30,266 bases of DNA. It comes from JBOHTO01 sp050733695. GTDB lineage: Bacteria; Gemmatimonadota; Gemmatimonadetes; Gemmatimonadales; Gemmatimonadaceae. The translations under genes and the position numbers were made by a program. Below are positions 1 to 6,483 of this stretch, piece after piece (the first letter of the stretch is position 1; every line of letters starts with the position of its first letter). Under the pieces are notes generated by a model, which was not told where the DNA came from, searched no databases, and saw only the letters and a list, made by a program, of their open reading frames with translations. The DNA lies in the NCBI GenBank assembly GCA_050733695.1, contig JBOHTO010000100.1, forward strand, positions 1 through 30,266, written 5' to 3'.

Positions 1-50
1 ATCATTGCCTTGCGGAGATCAAATGATGTTGCAAAACAAGACCTGACCCC

Positions 51-80
51 AGCGGGTCCCAGCGGGTCCCAGCGGGTCCA
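51..80. repeat. Three tandem copies of a 10-bp unit
   Basis: The unit AGCGGGTCCC occurs twice exactly (51-60 and 61-70), followed by a third copy whose last base differs (71-80). It lies just downstream of the rex stop codon. On the minus strand the last unit can form a short GACCC/GGGTC hairpin, followed about 10 nt later by a T-rich stretch (TTGTTTTG), so the array may form part of a weak rex terminator. No function is otherwise visible. Confidence 0.8.
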
Positions 81-105
81 GCCCCCCCAGCCCCTCCGCG
101 CTCGT

Positions 106-822
106 TCAATCTTCGTCCGGCGCCTCCGAATCCCGCGCACCACGACTTGCGAGCGCGAACGACAGCCCCTCCAGTTCCATCGCCATGTTCACCGTCTTGA
201 TGGTGACATCCGCAGGCGCCTGGATCTGCACGGGCGCAAAGTTGAGAATCGCCCTGATCCCGGCAGCGACGAGACGGTCGACTACCTGCTGCGCGTCGCC
301 GGCCGGCACGGTAAGCACGGCGATGTCCGGTGCCTCACGAGCCGTGTCGGCTTCGAGCGAGGCGACGTCGCGCACGAGGTGACCGTCGCATCTGCCGCCG
401 ATCCTCGCCGCGCTCGAGTCGTAGACCGCCGTGACGACGAAACCACGCTGCGCAAACCCCCGATACTGCGCCAGCGCAGAGCCGATCTTCCCGGCGCCCA
501 CGATGATCACCCGCCACTCGCGCTCGAGACCGAGTATCTCCCTCAACCGACTGGAGAGCTCGGGCACGGAGTAGCCCAACCCCCGCTTTCCGAATGATCC
601 GAAGAAGGACAGATCCTTCCGGACCTGCGCGGAAGTCGTCCCGCCCCGGCGGGCGAGTTCCTCGCTCGATATGGTGCGGAGTCCGCCGCTCGTCGAGTCT
701 TCCAGGAAGCGGAGATAGAGCGACAGTCGCCTGACGGTGGAGTCTGCGATGCGTTTCAGGTGTGTCTCACGCGGTTGCTTGTGAATTTCTTCACAAATTA
801 CTGGCGACTGCCCGCTTTGCAT
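106..822 (-). CDS. rex: Redox-sensing transcriptional repressor Rex
   Basis: Rex represses fermentation and respiration genes and leaves DNA when the NADH/NAD+ ratio rises. The protein (238 aa from the ATG) has the family order. A winged helix at about residues 25-86 includes STVRRLSLYLRFL and the recognition segment QVRKDLSFFGSFGKRGLGY. A Rossmann NAD(H) fold has GAGKIG at 109-114. The C-terminal part holds ILNFAPVQI (192-200) and VNMAMELEGLSF (211-222), a Rex hallmark. The start is uncertain: a perfect Rex operator overlaps codons 9-15, and the family-like N-terminus begins at residue 22-25. No ATG, GTG or TTG lies between the operator and the winged helix, but an in-frame CTG at 759 has a GTGAG about 7 nt upstream. 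The first 21 residues may therefore be untranslated leader. Divergent from the arginine deiminase gene. Confidence 0.95.
   Translation of the reverse strand: MQSGQSPVICEEIHKQPRETHLKRIADSTVRRLSLYLRFLEDSTSGGLRTISSEELARRGGTTSAQVRKDLSFFGSFGKRGLGYSVPELSSRLREILGLEREWRVIIVGAGKIGSALAQYRGFAQRGFVVTAVYDSSAARIGGRCDGHLVRDVASLEADTAREAPDIAVLTVPAGDAQQVVDRLVAAGIRAILNFAPVQIQAPADVTIKTVNMAMELEGLSFALASRGARDSEAPDED
779..796. promoter_or_regulatory. Rex operator (ROP), perfect palindrome
   Basis: The site reads TTGTGAA-TTTC-TTCACAA, matching the known Rex consensus (TTGTGAAnnnnTTCACAA) with both half-sites intact. It lies within the first 45 nt of the annotated rex frame, so it most likely mediates autoregulation. 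On the minus strand a TAATTT hexamer directly precedes it (plus 794-799), which would put the transcription start within the operator. It is about 220 bp upstream of the arginine deiminase start, far for direct control of that gene. Confidence 0.88.
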
Positions 823-1015
823 AGTGCGTGCTGCTCATTCACGCCCGGCGCTACCTGGGGCGATGAGCTCACCCCGGGCGTGACTCCGCTCCAACACCCG
901 TGCTGCCCGCGCTGGCGGCGGCCCCGTCCCGAACCTGGCCGTCACCCGGCCGGGCAGCCTGCACTGCCCGGGCTCGCGGCGGCGCCCGCGGCACTATCGC
1001 ATTATCTTCGGGACC
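823..1015. other. Divergent rex / arginine deiminase intergenic region
   Basis: This 193-bp gap holds two inverted repeats: ACGCCCGG (841-848) with CCGGGCGT (874-881), and CCGGGCAG (950-957) with CTGCCCGG (964-971, 6-nt loop). A TATCTT hexamer at 1003-1008 resembles a -10 box and would place a transcription start within a few bases of the ATG at 1016. I see no convincing -35 box at the usual distance and no coding potential. Confidence 0.45.
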
Positions 1016-2251
1016 ATGCCCGTCCAGGTTACTTCGGAAATCGGCCACGCCCGCACCGTCCTCGTGCATACGCCCGGGCCGGAGCTCCTCGCCGTCACAC
1101 CTGAAACCCGTGCCGATTACCTCTACGACGACATCATCGATCAGGACATAGCCGAGCGCGAGCACAGGCGCTTCGTCGCCATCCTCGAACGCTTCGCCCG
1201 CGTGCTCCACGTCCGCGACCTTCTTGCCGAGGTCCTGGCCAGTCGCGAGGCGCGCGATCGCCTCATCCGGGAGACGATGGACATCGTTGCCTCCGAGCCG
1301 CTCGCGCGCGAGCTCGGCGAGCTCCCGGTGGACGACCTCGTCACCCTGCTCATCGAAGGACGCGAGGAGCCGCCGGGGCCGCTCGCCAGGACGCTCAACG
1401 AACGCGGTTACGTCCTGCCGCCGCTGCCGAACATCTTCTTCACCCGCGACGTCGCCATGGCGCTCGGCGAACACGCCATGATCGGCTCCATGCGCTACGG
1501 CATACGATGGTCCGAGGAGCTGATCATGAAATCGCTCTTCCTGCACCATCCGGAGCTCGCCAACAAGGGGCTTCTGTACGATGGCTCCGCCGAACGGCGC
1601 TACAACTACACGCTCGAGGGTGGCGACGTGCATCCGCTGCGCGCCGATACCGTCATGGTCGGCTTCAGCGAGCGCTCGAGTCCGGCCGCGATCGATCACC
1701 TGACGACGCTGCTCTTCGAGCACACCCAAGTCACCGACGTGATCATCGTCGTGATGCCCAAGGAGAGCACGGCGATCCATCTCGACATGATATTCACGAT
1801 GGTGGACCGTGAGCTGTGCGTCGTGCACCCACCGCACTTCGTGGGCGCCGAACGGCTCTCCATCCTGCACTGGCGCAAGGGACAGCGGCAGTTGCGCGAG
1901 ATGCCCAACGTATTCGCAGCACTGCAGGCAGTGTCGCTCCCCATGGAGCCGATCTTCTGCGGCGGCGACCGGCGAACCGTTCAGGAGCGCGAGCAGTGGG
2001 CCTCCGCGTGCAACTTCTTCGCGGTGCGCCCCGGTGTCGTTCTCTCCTATGCCCGCAACGAGGCCACGCTGCGCGAGCTGGGAAAGATGGGCTTTCGCCA
2101 GATCTCGGCGGTGGAGTTTCTCACCGGCGAGGATTGCCTGAGCGATGATGAGCGGGCGGTGATCACGTTCGAGGGTGGCGAGCTGGTCCGTGGCGGCGGT
2201 GGCCCGCGCTGCATGACGTGCCCGATACAGCGCGATGACCCATGGCGATGA
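1016..2251 (+). CDS. arcA: Arginine deiminase
   Basis: Hydrolyses L-arginine to citrulline and ammonia, the first step of the ADI pathway. The 411-aa length is typical. All active-site blocks of the guanidino-modifying fold are present: LPNIFFTRD (137-145, Asp145), EGGDV (201-205, Glu201), HLDMIFT (255-261, His255 and Asp257) and the C-terminal GGPRCMTCP with nucleophile Cys399. The N-terminus (VTSEIGHARTVLVHTPG) matches the family start, which supports the ATG at 1016. That ATG has no clear Shine-Dalgarno and lies 7 nt after a -10-like hexamer, so the mRNA may be leaderless. Ornithine carbamoyltransferase and carbamate kinase are absent from the window, so the rest of the pathway must be elsewhere or the enzyme serves another role. 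The gene ends in an ATGA overlap with the next one. Confidence 0.95.
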   Translation: MPVQVTSEIGHARTVLVHTPGPELLAVTPETRADYLYDDIIDQDIAEREHRRFVAILERFARVLHVRDLLAEVLASREARDRLIRETMDIVASEPLARELGELPVDDLVTLLIEGREEPPGPLARTLNERGYVLPPLPNIFFTRDVAMALGEHAMIGSMRYGIRWSEELIMKSLFLHHPELANKGLLYDGSAERRYNYTLEGGDVHPLRADTVMVGFSERSSPAAIDHLTTLLFEHTQVTDVIIVVMPKESTAIHLDMIFTMVDRELCVVHPPHFVGAERLSILHWRKGQRQLREMPNVFAALQAVSLPMEPIFCGGDRRTVQEREQWASACNFFAVRPGVVLSYARNEATLRELGKMGFRQISAVEFLTGEDCLSDDERAVITFEGGELVRGGGGPRCMTCPIQRDDPWR

Positions 2252-3135
2252 GCGCGACAGGAGGCGTGCGCACGAGCGCAGCGGAGACGTTGCTCATATC
2301 GCGGGCGATCGAGCTGCTCTCCAGGGGACCGGCCGATGCAATGACGCTCATCGCAGAGGTCTGCCAGCTCCCGGGCCCGCCGTCGCGCGTGGCCGAGGAG
2401 ATGGCACTGGCTCTCTTTGCCGGAAGGCGCGACTTCACGCGCGACGGTGAAGGAATGTGGCGGCTGGCAGCCAATGCCGACCCGTCGACAATCTCGGCCC
2501 TCTCCTTCGTCGTCGTCGACGTCGAGACAACCGGAATGCGTGCATTGCACGGCGACCGCGTGACCGAGGTCGCCGCCACGATCGTGCGCAACGGCGTGGT
2601 GACCGACACGTTCCAGACGCTCGTGAATCCCGAGCGGCCCATCCCTCCCATGATCACCGCGCTCACCAGGATCACGTGGAACATGGTCAGGAACAAGCCG
2701 ACCTTCCGCGAGATCTGCGATGAGCTGCTCGGCTTCATGGAAGGACACATCTTCGTGGCGCACAACGCCGGCTTCGACTGGCGCTTCATCGCGGCAGAAG
2801 TGGAGCGAGCGACCGCTGGACGCCTCCGGCTCGAAGGGCGACAGTTGTGCACGGTGCGCCTGGCCCGCGCGCTGCTCCCGCAACTGCGCCGGCGCTCGCT
2901 CGACCACGTGGCCGCCCACTACGGAGTGGAGATCATGTCCCGCCACCGCGCAGGCGGCGATGCCCTGGCCACGGCTCACTGCCTGCTGGGTCTGCTGCGC
3001 GACGCCGAGGATCGCGGCTGCACCTGCTGGGACGACGTCGAGCTGCTCGCCGGGCAGCGGCGGAAACGCCCCAGGCGGGGGCGCGCTCGGCGGTCGGCCC
3101 TGCCTCAGCCGGTGCGCGAGGATACGACGGCATGA
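2242..3135 (+). CDS. DEDDh-type 3'-5' exonuclease (DnaQ/epsilon family)
   Basis: Predicted 297-aa nuclease. The exonuclease core carries all five DEDDh residues: VVVDVETTG (Asp93, Glu95), FVAHNAGFD (Asp179) and HRAGGDALAT (His235, Asp240). The first 80 or so residues are helical and look like a small winged-helix module, which some stand-alone DnaQ-like proteins carry; this is an inference. The tail after residue 265 is strongly basic (QRRKRPRRGRARR) and may bind nucleic acid. Start choice: ATG 2242 gives a 10-bp overlap with arcA, while ATG 2248 gives a clean ATGA overlap and is equally plausible. It could be a proofreading subunit or a repair or RNA-trimming enzyme. The absence of a polymerase gene nearby argues for a stand-alone role. 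Confidence 0.9.
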   Translation: MAMSATGGVRTSAAETLLISRAIELLSRGPADAMTLIAEVCQLPGPPSRVAEEMALALFAGRRDFTRDGEGMWRLAANADPSTISALSFVVVDVETTGMRALHGDRVTEVAATIVRNGVVTDTFQTLVNPERPIPPMITALTRITWNMVRNKPTFREICDELLGFMEGHIFVAHNAGFDWRFIAAEVERATAGRLRLEGRQLCTVRLARALLPQLRRRSLDHVAAHYGVEIMSRHRAGGDALATAHCLLGLLRDAEDRGCTCWDDVELLAGQRRKRPRRGRARRSALPQPVREDTTA

Positions 3136-3142
3136 CCGCACC

Positions 3143-4021
3143 ATGAGCGCACCCGGGCCGCTACTCCAGTCCCGCAGGCTCGGCGACTGGACCATCCACG
3201 CGATCCAGGCCGGCGGGCAGAAGCTGGATGGGGGCGCGATGTTCGGCGTCGTCCCGAAACCCCTCTGGGAGCGTCGCATCCCGGCCGACGAACGCAACCG
3301 GATCCAGCTCGGCATGCGGTGCATCCTCATCGAGCACGAATCGGAGCTGATTCTCATCGATACCGGAGCGGGCAACAAGGAAACGGAGAAGTTCCACGAC
3401 ATCTACGGAGTGGAGAACGCAGGCCGGGCGGGGCGAACGGCGCTGGAAGAGGGAGTCAGTGTGGCCGGCTTCGGCATGGACGAGATCACGCTCGTCATCA
3501 ATTCCCACCTGCACTTCGACCACGCCGGCGGCAATACCTTCGCCGACCACGACGGCAGCGTGCACGTGTCCGCGCCGCGCGCACGCTACATGGTACAGGA
3601 CGGGGAATATCGTTACGCCATGGGCACCAACGAGCGCACGGCGGCGAGCTACTTCCCCCACAACTTCGTCCCCGTTGCCCAGGCGGGGGTGCTGGAGCTT
3701 GTCGACGGTGAGCGCGAGGTCGTGCCGGGTGTGCGTCTCATCCCCACGCCGGGGCACACGCCACATCATCAGGGGATACTGCTCGAGTCTGCGGGCGAGC
3801 GCGCTTTCTACCTGGCCGACCTGGTTCCCACCAGGGCGCACCTCCCCTTGTCATGGATCATGGGTTACGACGTCGAGCCGCTGGTGACACTGGAGACGAA
3901 ACGTCGCATTCTGGCGCGCGCGCTGGCCGAAGAGTGGCTCGTGATCTTCGAGCACGATGCGACGACGCCCTGGGGGCGGGTAGCGGAGGACCGCAAGGGA
4001 TATCGCCTCGCCGACACTTGA
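3143..4021 (+). CDS. MBL-fold metallo-hydrolase
   Basis: A 292-aa member of the metallo-beta-lactamase superfamily. Metal ligands are visible: SHLHFDHAGG (His122, His124, Asp126, His127), PTPGHTPHH (His205), LADLVPTRAHL (Asp226) and IFEHD (His271), enough for a dinuclear zinc site. The arrangement resembles lactonase-like and other small-molecule hydrolases of the family, but the substrate cannot be told from sequence. The open frame extends upstream as an antisense-free shadow of the exonuclease. The real start is the ATG at 3143, 7 nt after the exonuclease stop, because the protein-like sequence begins there (MSAPGPLLQSRRLGDW). No signal peptide, so it is cytoplasmic. Probably co-transcribed with the two genes upstream. 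The infC promoter overlaps its stop codon. Confidence 0.88.
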   Translation: MSAPGPLLQSRRLGDWTIHAIQAGGQKLDGGAMFGVVPKPLWERRIPADERNRIQLGMRCILIEHESELILIDTGAGNKETEKFHDIYGVENAGRAGRTALEEGVSVAGFGMDEITLVINSHLHFDHAGGNTFADHDGSVHVSAPRARYMVQDGEYRYAMGTNERTAASYFPHNFVPVAQAGVLELVDGEREVVPGVRLIPTPGHTPHHQGILLESAGERAFYLADLVPTRAHLPLSWIMGYDVEPLVTLETKRRILARALAEEWLVIFEHDATTPWGRVAEDRKGYRLADT

Positions 4022-4046
4022 CGCTTCACCTGGCCGGCTCTAACTT
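4018..4046 (+). promoter_or_regulatory. Putative promoter of the infC operon
   Basis: A TTGACG box (4018-4023) overlaps the stop codon of the MBL gene. It is followed after exactly 17 nt by TAACTT (4041-4046). The -35 matches sigma-70 consensus at five of six positions, while the -10 is weaker. Initiation near 4053 would give a leader of about 200 nt before infC, containing the hairpin at 4193-4226. Confidence 0.5.
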
Positions 4047-4192
4047 TCGCGCTCACAACAGGTAAGCAGAGCGGCGCGGCCGCTCTCACCCTCTGGCCGA
4101 TGCGCACGCGAGTCCCAGACAGCGCGGGTCGAGCTGCAGGAGTTCATCACGCCGGGCACCGGTCCGCCGTCTCATGCGGCGCGGTGCATCGC

Positions 4193-4226
4193 ATCGTGGG
4201 CTCCGTGAGGAGTCCGCGATTTTTTT
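4193..4226 (+). terminator. Terminator-like hairpin in the infC leader (candidate attenuator)
   Basis: An 11-bp stem, 4194-4204 with 4209-4219 and two G-U pairs, closes a GTGA (GNRA-type) tetraloop. It runs directly into seven T residues (4220-4226). This is a textbook intrinsic terminator, but it sits only 24 nt upstream of the infC start and about 170 nt after the MBL stop. It lies downstream of the putative infC promoter, so attenuation of the IF3-L35-L20 operon is more likely than simple termination of the upstream gene. Confidence 0.72.
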
Positions 4227-4250
4227 GTTCTTCTTCAAAGGAGCCAACCT

Positions 4251-4766
4251 ATTCAGGATACGACGAAACGCGTTCGCGTCAACAAGCAGATCCGGATCAG
4301 TCCGATACGGGTCATCGGCGCGAACGGGGACCAGCTCGGGATCATGGAGGTCGACGCGGCGCTGTCGACCGCTGAACAGCAGGGGCTGGATCTCGTCGAG
4401 GTCGCTCCGATGGCTCGTCCCCCCGTAGCCCGGATCATGGACTATGGCAAGTACAAGTTCGAACAGGCGAAGCAGGCTCGCATCGCGAAGAAGAAGCAGC
4501 ACGTGATCCAGTTGAAGGAAGTGAAGTACCGGCCCGGCATCGACCAGCACGACTTCGCGACGAAGACGCGTCACGCGCGGCGGTTCCTGGACGAGAAGAA
4601 CAAGGTGAAGGTGACGATGATGTTCCGGGGGCGGCAGGTCGCGCACCCCGAGCTCGGCAAGGACGTGCTGGACCGCGTCGCCGCCGAGCTCGCTGATGTG
4701 GCAAAGGTGGAGACCGAAGGACGGCTGGAAGGCAAATCGATGACTATGATTCTCACGCCCAAATGA
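4251..4766 (+). CDS. infC: Translation initiation factor IF-3 (AUU start)
   Basis: IF-3 binds the 30S subunit, blocks premature joining of 50S and proofreads start codons. The first ATG in the frame (4344) is internal to the conserved N-domain, since the in-frame upstream sequence reads RVNKQIRISPIRVIG, the canonical IF-3 N-terminus. Extending upstream reaches ATT at 4251, preceded by AAAGGAG (4237-4243) with a 7-nt spacer. No ATG, GTG or TTG is available in frame near that ribosome-binding site. The AUU start gives 171 aa, the normal length. The N-domain spans residues 7-76, the basic linker includes KQARIAKKKQ, and the C-domain is at 85-171 (VKYRPGIDQHDF, FRGRQVAHPELG). An AUU start is known for E. 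coli infC, where IF-3 represses its own synthesis, so the same feedback is expected here. First gene of infC-rpmI-rplT. Confidence 0.96.
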   Translation: MQDTTKRVRVNKQIRISPIRVIGANGDQLGIMEVDAALSTAEQQGLDLVEVAPMARPPVARIMDYGKYKFEQAKQARIAKKKQHVIQLKEVKYRPGIDQHDFATKTRHARRFLDEKNKVKVTMMFRGRQVAHPELGKDVLDRVAAELADVAKVETEGRLEGKSMTMILTPK

Positions 4767-4779
4767 GCGAGCGCGTGTC

Positions 4780-4977
4780 ATGCCCAAGATGAAAACCCAC
4801 CGCGGAGCGAAGAAGCGCTTCAAGCTCACCGCGACCGGCAAGGTGAAGCGGATGAAGGCCTACAAGAGCCACATCCTCACGAAGAAGGACGCCAAGCGCA
4901 AGCGTCGTCTGCGCAGAGCCACGATAGTGGAAACCCCGGGCGAAGCCAGGAACATCAAGCGCCTGCTGCAGGCATAA
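4780..4977 (+). CDS. rpmI: Large ribosomal subunit protein bL35
   Basis: A 65-aa, very basic protein with the full L35 signature (MPKMKTHRGAKKRFK at the N-terminus, then SHILTKKDAKRKRRLR and a terminal IKRLL). It is a structural component of the 50S subunit. It lies 13 nt after infC and 15 nt before rplT, the nearly universal gene order. The Shine-Dalgarno (GAGCGAG region) is weak, which suggests translational coupling to infC. Confidence 0.97.
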   Translation: MPKMKTHRGAKKRFKLTATGKVKRMKAYKSHILTKKDAKRKRRLRRATIVETPGEARNIKRLLQA

Positions 4978-4992
4978 GGGAGGAGACACGCA

Positions 4993-5355
4993 ATGCCTCG
5001 CGCCAGATCGAACGTCCCGCGCCTCAAGCGCAAGAACAGGATCATGAAGGCAGCTCGCGGCGGAGTGGGAGGTCGCAGCAAGCTGTGGAAGGCTGCCAAG
5101 GAGAACGTGGAGCGCGGGTGGAAATACGCGTACCGCGACCGCAAGAATCGCAAGCGCGACTTCCGCCGCCTCTGGATCATCCGCATCAACGCGGCTGCCC
5201 ACCAGAACGAGATGAACTACAACGCCTTCATGAACGGTCTCAGGAAGGCCGGCATCGAGATCAATCGCAAGGTCCTCGCCGATCTCGCCGTGCGCGATCC
5301 ACAGGCCTTCACCATGCTCGCCGACAAGGCACGCTCGGCGCTCGAAGCCGCGTAG
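4993..5355 (+). CDS. rplT: Large ribosomal subunit protein bL20
   Basis: A 120-aa L20, required early in 50S assembly; it binds 23S rRNA through its long basic N-terminal helix. Family blocks are seen: RKNRIMKAARGGVGGRSKLW, then YAYRDRKNRKRDFRRLWI at about 47-64, and a globular C-terminal part (NAFMNGLRKAGIEINRKVLADLA). A clear AGGAG lies 7 nt upstream of the ATG. In several bacteria L20 represses its own operon by binding the leader mRNA. Whether that applies to the leader seen here cannot be read directly. Confidence 0.97.
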   Translation: MPRARSNVPRLKRKNRIMKAARGGVGGRSKLWKAAKENVERGWKYAYRDRKNRKRDFRRLWIIRINAAAHQNEMNYNAFMNGLRKAGIEINRKVLADLAVRDPQAFTMLADKARSALEAA

Positions 5356-5397
5356 CGCCTCGCGCTGCGTGACAACTCACGCCGCGCGCGCTTCGCC

Positions 5398-5432
5398 GCC
5401 GTCATTCCCGCACAAGCGGGGATCCATTTTCC
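5398..5432. repeat. Short palindromic repeat, copy A (rplT-pheS gap)
   Basis: The core pairs ATTCCCGC (5404-5411) with GCGGGGAT (5416-5423), including one G-U, around an ACAA loop. Flanks (GCCGTC before, CCATTTTCC after) resemble those of copy C at 26944-26976. It fills most of the rplT-pheS gap and ends 10 nt before the pheS start. It belongs to a short palindromic type common in bacterial intergenic regions. Confidence 0.7.
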
Positions 5433-5442
5433 AGAGCGCAAC

Positions 5443-6483
5443 GTGACACTGGAGCAGCTCCTCCACGAAGCGGCCAGCCTGGAGCACGAAGGGCTGGCCG
5501 CCATCGCGCAGGCCGATGACGCCGATGCGCTGGCCCGGGAACGCACGGCGCTCACCGGTCGCCGGAGCGGTCGCCTCACGGCGATGATGCGCGCGCTGCC
5601 GGCGCTCGCGCCCGCTGACCGTCGTACGGCCGGCGCTGAGGTGAACCGCGTCAAGCGCGTCCTCGACGAAGCGCTGGCCGCGCGCGAGATCGCCCTCCGC
5701 GGCTCCGGTTCGGAGACGGGCGAAGGCTCGCTCGACCTCACCATGCCGGCCCGACGGCGCTGGATCGGCGCGAGACACCCGGTCACGCTTGTCATCGACG
5801 AGGTCGCCGCGATCTTCCGGGAGCTGGGCTTCACCATCGCGCTCGGTCCCGAGGCCGAGCTCGAGTGGTACAACTTCGGAGCCCTCAATTTTCCTGCCGA
5901 TCACCCGGCAATGGACCTGCACGACACCCTGTACATCGGTGAAGGTGTGCTGCTGCGCACTCACACATCGCCGGTGCAGGTTCGAACGCTTCAGCGCCAC
6001 GCACCACCCGTGCGCGTGCTCATCCCGGGCAACGTGTACAGGCGTGACTTCTTCGATGCCTCGCATGCGCCAATGTTCGCGCAGATCGAAGGGCTCGCCA
6101 TCGATGAAGGCGTGAGCTTCGTCGACCTCAAGGCCACGCTTACCCGCTTCGCAAATCTCTTCTTCGGGGCCACGCGCACGCGCTTCCGCCCGAGCTTCTT
6201 CCCCTTCACCGAGCCATCCGCCGAGATGGATGTGGAGTGCCGGATGTGCGGAGGGAGCGGCTCCGGCTGCGCGAGCTGCAAGGGCACCGGGTGGATGGAG
6301 ATACTCGGCTCCGGCATGGTGCATCCCGCGGTGCTCGAAGCCGCGGGCGTCGACAGCGAGCGCTACACGGGCTGGGCGTTCGGAATGGGGCCGGCGCGCG
6401 TTGCGATGCTCCGCTACGGGATCCCGGACATCCGCGTGCTCTACGATTCCGATGTCCGGTTCCTCGAGCAGATCGCGCGATGA
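5443..6483 (+). CDS. pheS: Phenylalanine-tRNA ligase alpha subunit
   Basis: Catalytic subunit of the alpha2-beta2 class II synthetase that charges tRNA-Phe. The 346-aa protein has an N-terminal coiled-coil arm (1-85) that would contact tRNA. The catalytic domain follows from about 100: HPVTLVIDEVAAIFRELGF, motif 2 (PGNVYRRD, 195-202) and motif 3 (GWAFGMGPARVAML, 310-323). A CxxC-x6-CxxC knuckle (Cys266, 269, 276, 279) sits between motifs 2 and 3, as I recall from Bacillus-type PheS, and may hold zinc. The start is GTG 5443, since no ATG upstream fits. The ribosome-binding site is weak and lies just after palindromic repeat A. Ends in an ATGA overlap with pheT. Confidence 0.96.
   Translation: MTLEQLLHEAASLEHEGLAAIAQADDADALARERTALTGRRSGRLTAMMRALPALAPADRRTAGAEVNRVKRVLDEALAAREIALRGSGSETGEGSLDLTMPARRRWIGARHPVTLVIDEVAAIFRELGFTIALGPEAELEWYNFGALNFPADHPAMDLHDTLYIGEGVLLRTHTSPVQVRTLQRHAPPVRVLIPGNVYRRDFFDASHAPMFAQIEGLAIDEGVSFVDLKATLTRFANLFFGATRTRFRPSFFPFTEPSAEMDVECRMCGGSGSGCASCKGTGWMEILGSGMVHPAVLEAAGVDSERYTGWAFGMGPARVAMLRYGIPDIRVLYDSDVRFLEQIAR

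Noticed and set aside
51..80. Tandem 10-mers as a possible CRISPR array or iteron origin
   Set aside because: The units are adjacent without spacers, only three in number, GC-rich, and not near replication genes.
869..1870. A 333-codon minus-strand frame opposite arginine deiminase
   Set aside because: Low-information His/Asp/Arg-rich shadow; the plus strand has every ADI active-site residue.
2047..3402. A 451-codon minus-strand frame opposite the exonuclease
   Set aside because: Shadow of three plus-strand genes; no motifs.
4022..4192. A small gene between the MBL hydrolase and infC
   Set aside because: Short frames here lack ribosome-binding sites and conserved features. The stretch reads better as the infC leader.
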